Of a DNA stretch of 64,000 nt, positions 35,122 to 43,146 are shown one piece after another (within the stretch, counting starts at the first letter, position 1; every line of letters begins with the position of its first letter). The position numbers were made by a program, and so were the translations under genes. A model generated the notes under the pieces. The model did not search any database. It saw only the letters and a list, made by a program, of their open reading frames with translations, and was not told the DNA's origin. This DNA comes from an uncultured Bacteroidales bacterium (lineage in GTDB: Bacteria; Bacteroidota; Bacteroidia; Bacteroidales; Bacteroidaceae): the NCBI GenBank assembly GCA_902799655.1, contig CADCBH010000006.1, positions 1,197-65,196 on the forward strand, written 5' to 3'.

Positions 35122-35859
35122 ATGCTGACGAAAAATCAAATCAAGCTCGTCCGTTCGTTGGAACAGAAGAAAAACCGCAAGCGCGAAGGCTTGTTCGTAG
35201 CCGAGGGCCCCAAGGTAGTAGGCGACCTGCTGCGAGGCGGCTTTCGTCCGTATGCCATATACTCTACCCTGCCACGTCCCGATGCACAGCTCATTACCGA
35301 CGAGGAACTCCACAAGCTCAGCTTCCTACAGCATCCCCAAGAGGTCATAGCGGTCTTTGAGATACCACACTCCTCACTCCTCACTCCACACTCCTCGCTC
35401 CCCACTCCACACTCCTCGCTCAGCATCGCATTAGACGGCATCCAAGACCCAGGGAATCTGGGCACCATCATCCGCATTGCCGACTGGTTCGGCATTGATA
35501 CCATCTACTGTTCGGAGGATACTGCCGACGTATATAACCCCAAGGTGGTGCAAGCCACGATGGGTTCGCTGGCCCATATCAACATCATCTATACCGACCT
35601 GGTGGAACTGCTCCAAAATGCCCACTGTCCTGTCTATGGCACCCTACTCGACGGAGAGGATATCTACCATCAGGAACTGGCATCAGAGGGCATCATCGTG
35701 ATGGGTAACGAGGGCAATGGCATCTCACAAAAGGTGCGCCCGCTGATTACTCATCGACTACTGATTCCAAACTTTAACAAAAACAAAGAAACTGCTGAAA
35801 GTCTGAACGTTGCAATTGCAACAGCCATCACTTGTTCAGAGTTTCGCAGACGTGGTTAA
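35122..35859 (+). CDS. TrmH/SpoU-family RNA 2'-O-methyltransferase
   Basis: A 245-aa SPOUT enzyme. An N-terminal substrate-binding domain (KLVRSLEQKKNRKREGLFVAEGPKVVGDLLRG) is joined by a linker to the knotted SAM domain with motif 1 ALDGIQDPGNLGTIIR (about residues 100-115), motif 2 EGIIVMGNEGNGIS and motif 3 LLIPNFNKNKETAESLNVAIATAI. The methylated position on rRNA or tRNA cannot be read. The linker contains a 21-nt repeat in 2.7 copies (PHSSLLT/PHSSLPT/PHSSLSI), an in-frame minisatellite. Start 35122 is chosen because the promoter lies within the longer ORF. Confidence 0.92.
   Translation: MLTKNQIKLVRSLEQKKNRKREGLFVAEGPKVVGDLLRGGFRPYAIYSTLPRPDAQLITDEELHKLSFLQHPQEVIAVFEIPHSSLLTPHSSLPTPHSSLSIALDGIQDPGNLGTIIRIADWFGIDTIYCSEDTADVYNPKVVQATMGSLAHINIIYTDLVELLQNAHCPVYGTLLDGEDIYHQELASEGIIVMGNEGNGISQKVRPLITHRLLIPNFNKNKETAESLNVAIATAITCSEFRRRG
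35366..35421. repeat. 21-nt minisatellite in the TrmH-type gene
   Basis: Copies at 35366-35386, 35387-35407 and a partial at 35408-35421 differ at a few bases. The unit equals seven codons, so copy number can vary without a frameshift. Sequence type (CACTCC/GGAGTG) matches intergenic spacers elsewhere in the window. Confidence 0.8.
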
Positions 35860-35867
35860 CACACGGT

Positions 35868-36440
35868 TTATGCAAACTGTCTCAGCGCTTCGTAAATGCG
35901 CTGAACGGGCAATCCCATTACATTGAAATAACTGCCGTTGAGGGCTGTCACACCGATGTATCCTATCCACTCCTGGATACCATAGGCACCAGCCTTGTCG
36001 AAGGGTTTGTAGCGCGTCACATAGTAGTCAATCTCGTCTTCTGAGAGTGTCTTGAAGGTAACGTCGCTCACCACACTGAACGACTGCTGGCGCTCAAGGG
36101 TGGTCAGCGTCACACCAGTCACCACCTGATGCGTCTGTCCGCTCAACTCGCGCAACATCTGGCGAGCCTCAGCATCGTCGTGAGGCTTACCCATCACCTT
36201 GTCACCCAGAATCACAACGGTATCGGCAGTAATCACCAGTTCATCGGCAGCCATCGTGGCACGATAGGCAGCAGCCTTCTTCTTGGAGATATACTCGGCA
36301 ATCTCGGCTGTGGGCAACGTAGCGGGATAGCTCTCATCGATATCCTTCAGCACACGCACCTCGAAATCAACGTCAAGACCTGCCAACAGTTCCTTGCGTC
36401 TGGGCGAGTTGCTGGCTAGAATAAACTTATAATGATTCAT
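35868..36440 (-). CDS. maf: Maf-family nucleoside triphosphate pyrophosphatase
   Basis: A 190-aa Maf/YhdE-type dNTP/UTP pyrophosphatase that removes non-canonical nucleotides. N-terminal LASNSPRRKELL (residues 8-19), then TADTVVI, GKP, SGQTHQVVTGVTL and the C-terminal GAYGIQEW. Last gene of the nitroreductase-DUF2520-kdsC-maf series, 80 nt after kdsC with an intervening C/G-rich hairpin-forming spacer (36465-36518). Confidence 0.95.
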   Translation of the reverse strand: MNHYKFILASNSPRRKELLAGLDVDFEVRVLKDIDESYPATLPTAEIAEYISKKKAAAYRATMAADELVITADTVVILGDKVMGKPHDDAEARQMLRELSGQTHQVVTGVTLTTLERQQSFSVVSDVTFKTLSEDEIDYYVTRYKPFDKAGAYGIQEWIGYIGVTALNGSYFNVMGLPVQRIYEALRQFA

Positions 36441-36464
36441 AATCTCTTGTTCAGACCCCTATCG

Positions 36465-36518
36465 CCCCCAATTCGCAACGCCACACTTTGACTGTGGTCA
36501 AAGAACTTAGGGGGCTTA
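36465..36518 (-). other. Hairpin-forming spacer between kdsC and maf
   Basis: An outer GCCCCC/GGGGGC pairing encloses a TTTGAC-tgtg-GTCAAA hairpin. The structure has no T-run, so it may be a processing or attenuation site rather than a terminator. Confidence 0.35.
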
Positions 36519-36520
36519 TA

Positions 36521-37039
36521 TTACCATCCGAATGCCCTTTCATCCTGTAGCCACTTGCCCTGGGCACGCAGCGTCTGTTCGATGACATCACGTCCACAAC
36601 CATAGCCACCCTGAAGGTTGCTGATATAAATGCTGGCCTCCTTCACCTCGGGACAGGCATCAAAGGGACATACGGGACAACCCACCAGGCGCATCACCTC
36701 AAGGTCGGGGATGTCGTCGCCCATGAACATCACCTCGTCATCCGACAGGCCGTATTTGTCACAGAACTCCTTGTACACGGTGACCTTGACAGCTGCACCC
36801 AGATAGATATCCTGCATGCCAAGACCTTCGTAGCGCTTGCGTACAGCCTCAATCTTGCAACCTGAGATGATGGCGACACGCAGTCCCATCTTGATAGCCA
36901 ACTGAATGGCATAGCCATCCTTGATATTCACCGTACGCAAAGGAGTTCCGTCGATGCCAAGGGCTATCGTCTCGGCTGAAAGCACACCGTCGAGGTCGAA
37001 GACGATGGCTCGTATTTTCTGTAAATCGTAGTTGATCAT
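36521..37039 (-). CDS. kdsC: KDO-8-phosphate phosphatase (KdsC-like HAD)
   Basis: A 172-aa C0-type HAD phosphatase of LPS inner-core (KDO) synthesis. Motif I is FDLDGVLS (the usual second Asp before G is kept; DGVLS instead of DGVLT), motif II IISGC, and motif [12 protein letters not shown]. Length and absence of a cap are typical of KdsC tetramers. Directly follows the DUF2520 gene (6 nt). Confidence 0.92.
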   Translation of the reverse strand: MINYDLQKIRAIVFDLDGVLSAETIALGIDGTPLRTVNIKDGYAIQLAIKMGLRVAIISGCKIEAVRKRYEGLGMQDIYLGAAVKVTVYKEFCDKYGLSDDEVMFMGDDIPDLEVMRLVGCPVCPFDACPEVKEASIYISNLQGGYGCGRDVIEQTLRAQGKWLQDERAFGW

Positions 37040-37045
37040 ATAGGA

Positions 37046-37753
37046 TTATAGATGCTCTTGAATACTTTTTGACAACAGTTCATAGATGGTACGCTCGGGC
37101 GTGTCGAGCAGGGCGGCCTGGGCTTTCATCACATTCTGGTCGCCACGAATGGCAGGGCCCGTCTGTGCTGCCTTGGGAGACAGCTCATGCACCTTGCGGG
37201 CAGTCTCGTCAACCAGTGGCAACATGACGTCGAAAGGCAACCCCTTCTGTGCCAGTACATCGGCAGCCAACGTATAGCAGTGATTGACGAAGTTACAGGC
37301 GAAGACGGCAGCCAGATGCAGGTAGCGGCGATCAGCGGTAGAGAGCTCATAGACGTGTTGACTGATGCCATCTGCCAATGTACGGATTTGCTGCAACGAC
37401 TCGGCATCAGAGGCCTCGATAAACAAGGGTATCTCACGAAAGTCCACCTCACGCTCCATCGAGAAGGTCTGCATGGGATACAGCACGCCACCATGTCGGG
37501 TATAGCCGTCGAACACGCTGAGCGGCATCGAGCCAGCGGTATGGAGGAACAGGGACGACTCCCTCCCCTTCGTCACCTTGCAGATAACCTCTTGCAGCGC
37601 ACTATCCTTCACGGCAATGATGTAGGCATCGGCATCCTGTGGCAATTCCGCCAGTGTACGGCTATTGACACTGACCACCTTATGACCAGCCTGCAGCAAT
37701 GCCTTACCCAAGTGGGTAGCCACGCGACCACGTCCGATTAATGCGATTTTCAT
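37046..37753 (-). CDS. Rossmann-fold DUF2520 protein (oxidoreductase-like)
   Basis: A 235-aa protein with an N-terminal NAD(P)-type GxGxxA/G motif (IGRGRVATHLGKAL, residues 6-19), a second segment HTAGSMPLSVF, and a C-terminal helical dimerisation domain (HLAAVFACNFVNH). This matches the DUF2520 family related to 6-phosphogluconate/ketopantoate reductases; the substrate is unknown. Second gene of the operon, 24 nt from the upstream nitroreductase end. Confidence 0.88.
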   Translation of the reverse strand: MKIALIGRGRVATHLGKALLQAGHKVVSVNSRTLAELPQDADAYIIAVKDSALQEVICKVTKGRESSLFLHTAGSMPLSVFDGYTRHGGVLYPMQTFSMEREVDFREIPLFIEASDAESLQQIRTLADGISQHVYELSTADRRYLHLAAVFACNFVNHCYTLAADVLAQKGLPFDVMLPLVDETARKVHELSPKAAQTGPAIRGDQNVMKAQAALLDTPERTIYELLSKSIQEHL

Positions 37754-37777
37754 TTCGATGTTTCGAATTTTCGACGA

Positions 37778-38302
37778 TTAAAATTTTTCCAGGTGAACAT
37801 TCTCCCACTTCAGCTTATCCTCATTCTGAGGCTTGCGCTCGTCGGCCTTGTGACCTACGGCAAGAATGCACAGGCACGACAGGTTCTCGGGGATGTCGAG
37901 CACGCCCTGGATAACGGTATCTGCCGAGGTGCCGTCGGACAAGCCGCGTCCACGCATCTGAATCCAGCAGGAACCCAATCCAAGCGCCTCAATCTGGTAC
38001 TGCATGGAGATGGCAGCGATAGCACCATCTTCTACCCAACAGTCGTTCTGCATGGGATCGCCCAGCACGACAATAGCCATCGCAGCGTCACGCAGAAACT
38101 GTCCACCCATATCCTTGGCATCGGAAAGCTTCTCCAAATCGGTCTTGTCGTCAACGACAACAAACTGCCAGGCACGCTGGTTCTTAGAGGTGGGAGACAT
38201 CAGTCCGGCACGCAATATCAACTTCACGTCGTCGCCGCTAATCTCCTCACCCGTAAACTTACGGTGAGAACGGCGCTGTTGTACTAAATCCTTGAATTCC
38301 AT
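37778..38302 (-). CDS. Nitroreductase-family FMN oxidoreductase
   Basis: A 174-aa nitroreductase: QRRSHRKFTGE (FMN-binding Arg/Ser), SPTSKNQRAWQFVVV, and the C-terminal VGHKADERKPQ. The start is ATG 38302; the longer frame (38383) begins upstream of its own -7 box at 38329-38336. It probably heads the nitroreductase-DUF2520-kdsC-maf series. Confidence 0.93.
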   Translation of the reverse strand: MEFKDLVQQRRSHRKFTGEEISGDDVKLILRAGLMSPTSKNQRAWQFVVVDDKTDLEKLSDAKDMGGQFLRDAAMAIVVLGDPMQNDCWVEDGAIAAISMQYQIEALGLGSCWIQMRGRGLSDGTSADTVIQGVLDIPENLSCLCILAVGHKADERKPQNEDKLKWENVHLEKF

Positions 38303-38328
38303 AGTTCTATTGAGTGATAATTTGCCCA

Positions 38329-38336
38329 CAAAGGTA
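38329..38336 (-). promoter_or_regulatory. -7 box TACCTTTG of the nitroreductase operon
   Basis: TACCTTTG on the minus strand, 26 nt before the ATG at 38302. Confidence 0.6.
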
Positions 38337-38378
38337 CAAAAAAAATGGTGTATCACTTCACTTTTCACTTTTTTTTTG

Positions 38379-38386
38379 TACATTTG
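38379..38386 (+). promoter_or_regulatory. -7 box TACATTTG of the GNAT gene
   Basis: TACATTTG on the plus strand, ending 5 nt before the ATG at 38392; near-leaderless. Confidence 0.6.
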
Positions 38387-38391
38387 CAGAC

Positions 38392-39354
38392 ATGAAAGTC
38401 ACCATATACACGGATGCCGACACGCTGCCAGCCCTGAACGGCGACAATTTCTTTCATAGCAAGGAACTGATGGCACTCTGCCTGCAGACACCCCGTCATA
38501 AGCCCTATATGGCTGTGGCTACAGACGATGAGGGACGTGTCTGCGGACAGTTGCTGGCCATCGAGCGCTATCGTCATGCGTGGCTGCCACCATTCCTGCA
38601 CCGTCATGTGCGCATCATGGGAGAAGGCGTCTATGCAGACGAACCTTCCAACATGCTCTTCTCGATGATGATCCACGCACTGACACGTCGTCTGCAGGGA
38701 CATGTGCTCTATATGGAGGTGAGCAACCTGTCACAGAAGATGTTTGGCTATGCGCCACTACGTGCGGAGGGCTATTTCCCTGTACGCTGGATGAAGGTGC
38801 ACAACTCGCTGCACTCGCGTCCGCCCGAGGAGCGCATCAACGAACGCCAGCTGCAACGCATCGAGAGTGCCATGCAGCGCGGCATCGAGACCCACGAGGT
38901 CAAGAATGACGAGGAGTTCTGCAGTTTCTCCCGTCTGCTACGACGCCACAACTGGCTGAAGCCCCGTCGCTTCATGCCCGATGACTCCCTCTTCCGAAGC
39001 ATGATGGAGACAGGACGCTGCAAGATATACATCACCACCTATAAGGGGATAACGGTAGGCTGTTCCGTTGTCGTTTACTCCGAGGGTGATGCCTACCTGT
39101 TGTATTCAGCCTCGCGTCGCAAGAGCTTTGCCACCCTGCATCCCAATGCTGTCACCTTCTGGAACACCATTCGCTACTGCCATCAGGAAGGCTGCCAGCA
39201 TATCCGCTTCATGGATGTGGAACTTCCCTACCAGCGCAACCCCTACCGCGAATTCATCCTGAGCTTCGGAGGCAAGGAGGTCAGCACGTACCGTTGGTTC
39301 CATACGCGACTGAAGCTGATTAACAAACTGGCATCGTGGTTGTGGAGAGAGTAA
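38392..39354 (+). CDS. GNAT/FemAB-like acyltransferase
   Basis: A 320-aa protein. It has two GNAT-like halves; the C-terminal one contains ITVGCSVVVYSEGDAYLLYSASR, resembling FemAB/GNAT acyl-CoA or aminoacyl-tRNA binding, and a conserved FMDVELPYQRNPYREFILSFGGKE. The overall pattern matches uncharacterised Bacteroidetes proteins annotated as GNAT or lipid II-type acyltransferases; the acceptor is not known. The start at 38392 is set by the promoter, 5 nt upstream. No operon partner. Confidence 0.7.
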   Translation: MKVTIYTDADTLPALNGDNFFHSKELMALCLQTPRHKPYMAVATDDEGRVCGQLLAIERYRHAWLPPFLHRHVRIMGEGVYADEPSNMLFSMMIHALTRRLQGHVLYMEVSNLSQKMFGYAPLRAEGYFPVRWMKVHNSLHSRPPEERINERQLQRIESAMQRGIETHEVKNDEEFCSFSRLLRRHNWLKPRRFMPDDSLFRSMMETGRCKIYITTYKGITVGCSVVVYSEGDAYLLYSASRRKSFATLHPNAVTFWNTIRYCHQEGCQHIRFMDVELPYQRNPYREFILSFGGKEVSTYRWFHTRLKLINKLASWLWRE

Positions 39355-39413
39355 TTCATAATGCATAATTCATAATGCATAATAAATGAGGGAATTTTGC
39401 GTTATTATAGACA

Positions 39414-41792
39414 ATGAACGCAAAGAAGCTACATCTTATCACGATATTTCTGCTGCTGGCAATGGTTGCCAGCGCCCAGCAGTTTACGCTATCTGGAAAG
39501 GTCAGCGACCAGGATGGCAATGCCATTGAACTGGCCACTGTATCGTGTCTGGAACAAGGTGCCGTGACAATGGCCAACCTGAAAGGCGAATATTCGCTGA
39601 AGCTCCACTCGGCAGACTCGGTAGTCGTCAAATTCTCGATGGTGGGCTATCAGACCAAGACGCGTGTGCTGCGTCGTCCGCGAGGCAACCAGCGACTGCT
39701 CATCCAACTGCAACCTCAGGAGGCACTGAAGGAGGTGGTGGTCACGGAACGTCGCAGACAGACAACAGGAACGGAACAACTCGACGTGAACCATATCCGC
39801 CAGACACCATCGACCACAGGCAACGCCGTTGAGGAACTGGTACAGCAACAGGCAGGCGTATCGACACACAATGAACTGTCGTCGCAGTACAACGTGCGAG
39901 GCGGTTCGTTTGACGAGAACTCTGTGTATATCAACAATGTAGAGATCTATCGCCCACTGCTCATCCGCTCTGGTCAGCAGGAGGGTCTGAGCATCATCAA
40001 CTCGGATATGGTGGAGCGCATCGGATTCTCCAGTGGTGGCTTTGAGGCGAAATATGGTGACAAGATGTCGAGTGCACTCGATATCCACTATCGTCGCCCC
40101 ACCCGTCTGGAAGGCAACATACAAGGCTCACTTCTGGGTGCCAGTGCTTTTCTGGGCTATGGCAACAAGAAGTTCTCGATGAGTCACGGCTTGCGATACA
40201 AGACCAACCGCTACCTGTTGGGGTCGCTGGAGACCAAGGGCGAATACCGTCCCAACTTCCTTGACTACCAGACGTATATTACCTATCAGCCCAACGAACG
40301 CTGGGAGGTGGACTTCATCGGCAATATCTCGGAGAACCGCTATCAGTTCAAGCCCTCAGATCGCGAGACCTCGTTTGGCACCATGCAGAACGTGAAGCAG
40401 TTCAGGGTGTATTTCGACGGACAGGAGGAAGACATCTTCCGCACGCTGTTCGGCTCCCTACGTCTGCAACGCATCCTCTCACCCCAGACACGCTTTGGAC
40501 TGATCTTCTCTGCCTTCCATACCAAGGAGCAGGAGACTTACGACATTCAGGGACAATACTGGCTCGACGACACACAGACACAGGAGCAGCTGGGTGTGGG
40601 CACCTATATGGAGCATGCCCGCAACTACCTGACAGCCAATGTACAGAGTGTAAAGCTGATGGCCAACCACAAGGTAGGTCGCCACGACTGGGAGGCTGGC
40701 GTCACCATCAAATGGGAGAAGATAGAAGAGAAGGCACGCGAATACGAGATGCGTGACTCCAGCGGCTATTCGATACCCCACAAAGCAGACCGTCTGGACC
40801 TCATCTATTCGCTGGCATCCACGAACAAGATGACCTCCACTCGCGTCGAAGGATACCTGCAGGACACCTACCGCTTCTCGACGAATGGTGAGCATCCCTG
40901 GCACTTCACATTCAACTACGGTTTGCGCATCAGCAACTGGAGTTACAACAAGGAGACCATCGTCTCACCACGTCTCTCGATAGCCGCTATCCCTTCGTTC
41001 AACGAGAATATGACGTTCCGTTTCTCAACGGGTCTATACTATCAGGCACCTTTCTACAAGGAGTTGCGCGATACGACAACAACCAACGGACAGACCATCG
41101 TCACACTGAACCAGAAAATCAAGAGTCAGCGCTCGCTACACTTCGTGGGAGCCTTCGACTACCGCTTCCGCATGATGGACCGTCCCTTCCGCTTCACTGC
41201 CGAAGCCTACTACAAGCTGATGGACAACCTCGTGCCCTATAATGTGCAGAACATGAAGGTGGTGTATTATGGTGAAAACCTCGCTTCGGGACATGCCTTC
41301 GGACTCGACCTGAAACTCTTTGGTGAATTTGTACCAGGTACCGACTCTTGGGTCACCTTCAGCGTCATGTCCACACGTCAGAAGATTCATGGTGTCAGCG
41401 TTCCCATGCCTACCGATCAGCGCTGGGGCATGAACCTCCACTTCACGGACTATTTCCCAGGCACCGAACGCTGGAAGATGACGCTGCGACTGGCCTTTGC
41501 CGACGGACTGCCTTTTGGTGCGCCTCATCGCGGATTGGAGTATCAGCAGTTCCGTGCACCAGCCTACAAGCGTGCAGACATCGGTATGAGTTACCTGCTG
41601 TTAGGCGACAACCATCAGACACCATCGTTCCGCAAGCCACGTATCTGGCTGGGTGTTGATGGCCTCAACATCTTCGGCATCTCGAATGTCAACAGCTACT
41701 ATTGGGTTACCGACGTCACCAACCACCAATACGCAGTACCCAACTACCTGACGGGTCGCCAGATCAATGGACGCATCCTCGTCGAATTCTAA
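39414..41792 (+). CDS. TonB-dependent receptor with carboxypeptidase-regulatory domain
   Basis: A 792-aa outer-membrane receptor: signal peptide ending in ASAQ, an N-terminal CarboxypepD_reg-like beta-sandwich (FTLSGKVSDQDGNAIELATV), a plug domain (about 115-230, QYNVRGGSFDENSVYINNVEIY) and a barrel that ends in the aromatic C-terminal strand GRILVEF. No SusD-type partner is next to it, so the ligand is more likely iron-, cofactor- or peptide-like than a glycan (inference). An omega-amidase gene follows 9 nt downstream. The upstream spacer carries an ATAATGCAT-type AT repeat and a GAATTTTG box that only partly fits TAnnTTTG. Confidence 0.9.
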   Translation: MNAKKLHLITIFLLLAMVASAQQFTLSGKVSDQDGNAIELATVSCLEQGAVTMANLKGEYSLKLHSADSVVVKFSMVGYQTKTRVLRRPRGNQRLLIQLQPQEALKEVVVTERRRQTTGTEQLDVNHIRQTPSTTGNAVEELVQQQAGVSTHNELSSQYNVRGGSFDENSVYINNVEIYRPLLIRSGQQEGLSIINSDMVERIGFSSGGFEAKYGDKMSSALDIHYRRPTRLEGNIQGSLLGASAFLGYGNKKFSMSHGLRYKTNRYLLGSLETKGEYRPNFLDYQTYITYQPNERWEVDFIGNISENRYQFKPSDRETSFGTMQNVKQFRVYFDGQEEDIFRTLFGSLRLQRILSPQTRFGLIFSAFHTKEQETYDIQGQYWLDDTQTQEQLGVGTYMEHARNYLTANVQSVKLMANHKVGRHDWEAGVTIKWEKIEEKAREYEMRDSSGYSIPHKADRLDLIYSLASTNKMTSTRVEGYLQDTYRFSTNGEHPWHFTFNYGLRISNWSYNKETIVSPRLSIAAIPSFNENMTFRFSTGLYYQAPFYKELRDTTTTNGQTIVTLNQKIKSQRSLHFVGAFDYRFRMMDRPFRFTAEAYYKLMDNLVPYNVQNMKVVYYGENLASGHAFGLDLKLFGEFVPGTDSWVTFSVMSTRQKIHGVSVPMPTDQRWGMNLHFTDYFPGTERWKMTLRLAFADGLPFGAPHRGLEYQQFRAPAYKRADIGMSYLLLGDNHQTPSFRKPRIWLGVDGLNIFGISNVNSYYWVTDVTNHQYAVPNYLTGRQINGRILVEF

Positions 41793-41801
41793 GCAACGAT
41801 T

Positions 41802-42557
41802 ATGAAGATAGGTATCATACAACACACCATCAGACCACGCGAACTGGAGTGGAACCTGCAACAGTTGACAGGCCTGCTTGACCAGCAGCCAGGAGCCGAC
41901 CTCTATGTGCTGAGTGAGACGTTTGCCACAGGATTTATGGCAGAAGGCTCTGCTGAGCAGGCTGAAAGCCAATGGCCCGTCATTCTCAACTGGATGCAGG
42001 AGCAAGCCAGGAGAATCCATGCGGCTATTGCAGGCAGCGTGGCAGCAAAAGACGAACAGGGACAGCTACGCAACAGGCTGTTCTTCGTACGTCCTGACGG
42101 CATCTACGACTATTACGACAAACGCCACCTCTTCGGCTTTGCTGGTGAAACGGACGAGTATGTGGCTGGTGAACGACGTGTGATAACGGAATGGTGCGGT
42201 GTACGTTTTCTGCTGCAGGTGTGCTACGACCTGCGGTTCCCCATATTCTCGCGCAATCATGGTGACTACGACGCCATTATCTATGTGGCCAACTGGCCCT
42301 CACAACGTCGTGATGTCTGGCAGACACTGCTCAAGGCCCGTGCCCTTGAGAACCAGTGCTTCGTGGCGGGTGTGAATATCGTGGGCAGCGACAGTGTGTG
42401 TGAGTATCAGGGTGACTCGGTTATCATCAACGCCTATGGACAAATCATCGCCTCTTGCAAGCCAGGGATGGTGGATGTAGCTGTAGCAGAACTCGATATG
42501 GAAGGCTTGCAACGTTTCCGCAAGAAGTTTCCCGTCCTGAAGGATGCCGACATATAA
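41802..42557 (+). CDS. Omega-amidase-like nitrilase-family protein
   Basis: A 251-aa C-N hydrolase. The catalytic triad is readable: Glu39 in SETF, Lys107 in YDKRHL, Cys141 in VCYDLRFP. Its similarity to Nit2/YafV-type omega-amidases suggests hydrolysis of alpha-ketoglutaramate or alpha-ketosuccinamate. It is transcribed with the TonB-dependent receptor (9-nt gap). Confidence 0.93.
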   Translation: MKIGIIQHTIRPRELEWNLQQLTGLLDQQPGADLYVLSETFATGFMAEGSAEQAESQWPVILNWMQEQARRIHAAIAGSVAAKDEQGQLRNRLFFVRPDGIYDYYDKRHLFGFAGETDEYVAGERRVITEWCGVRFLLQVCYDLRFPIFSRNHGDYDAIIYVANWPSQRRDVWQTLLKARALENQCFVAGVNIVGSDSVCEYQGDSVIINAYGQIIASCKPGMVDVAVAELDMEGLQRFRKKFPVLKDADI

Positions 42558-42628
42558 GCGATGTCTTCTCACTTTCTACTGTAAAGAGAAAGAAAAATGT
42601 TTAATATAGCCAAAAAGTACCAGGAATA

Positions 42629-42660
42629 TTTGGTATAGGGCAATATTTTTTGTACCTTTG
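42629..42660 (+). promoter_or_regulatory. Promoter of the mce-mmdA operon (TTTG-N20-TACCTTTG)
   Basis: TTTG at 42629-42632 and TACCTTTG at 42653-42660, spaced 20 bp; 34 nt upstream of the mce ATG. Confidence 0.75.
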
Positions 42661-42694
42661 CAGTCATTAATGAATCATTAATATTAATAAGGTT

Positions 42695-43105
42695 ATGAAG
42701 ATTTCGCACATTGAGCATCTGGGCATTGCTGTCCAGAGCATCGAAGAGAGCCTGCCGTACTTTACTGACGTGCTAGGTTTGGAGTGTTATGCAACAGAGG
42801 TAGTGGAAGACCAGAAGGTAAAGACTGCTTTCCTGCGCTGTGGTGAGGTGAAGTTGGAATTGCTGGAGCCCACAAGTCCTGAGAGCACCATCCAGAAGTG
42901 GCTCGACAAAGGCAACAAGGGTGTACACCATGTAGCATTCTGCGTAGAGGATGGCGTAGCCAAAGGTCTGGCAGAAGTTAGCGAGAAGGGTGTCCGTCTG
43001 ATTGACGAGAAGCCTCGCAAGGGTGCTGAAGGCCTTAACATCGCATTCCTTCATCCGAAATCAACATGTGGAATCCTGACCGAGCTCTGTGAGCACCCCG
43101 AATAA
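42695..43105 (+). CDS. mce: Methylmalonyl-CoA epimerase
   Basis: A 136-aa vicinal-oxygen-chelate protein that interconverts (R)- and (S)-methylmalonyl-CoA in the succinate-propionate route. Metal/catalytic pattern: HIEHLGIAV (His7 ligand), KLELLEPTS (Glu), GVHHVAFCV (His), and a C-terminal Glu in LTELCEH. Length is typical. The B12-dependent mutase itself is not in the window. Confidence 0.96.
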   Translation: MKISHIEHLGIAVQSIEESLPYFTDVLGLECYATEVVEDQKVKTAFLRCGEVKLELLEPTSPESTIQKWLDKGNKGVHHVAFCVEDGVAKGLAEVSEKGVRLIDEKPRKGAEGLNIAFLHPKSTCGILTELCEHPE

Positions 43106-43146
43106 TTGAAAAATGATAATTGACAATTGATAATTAAACAACAACA

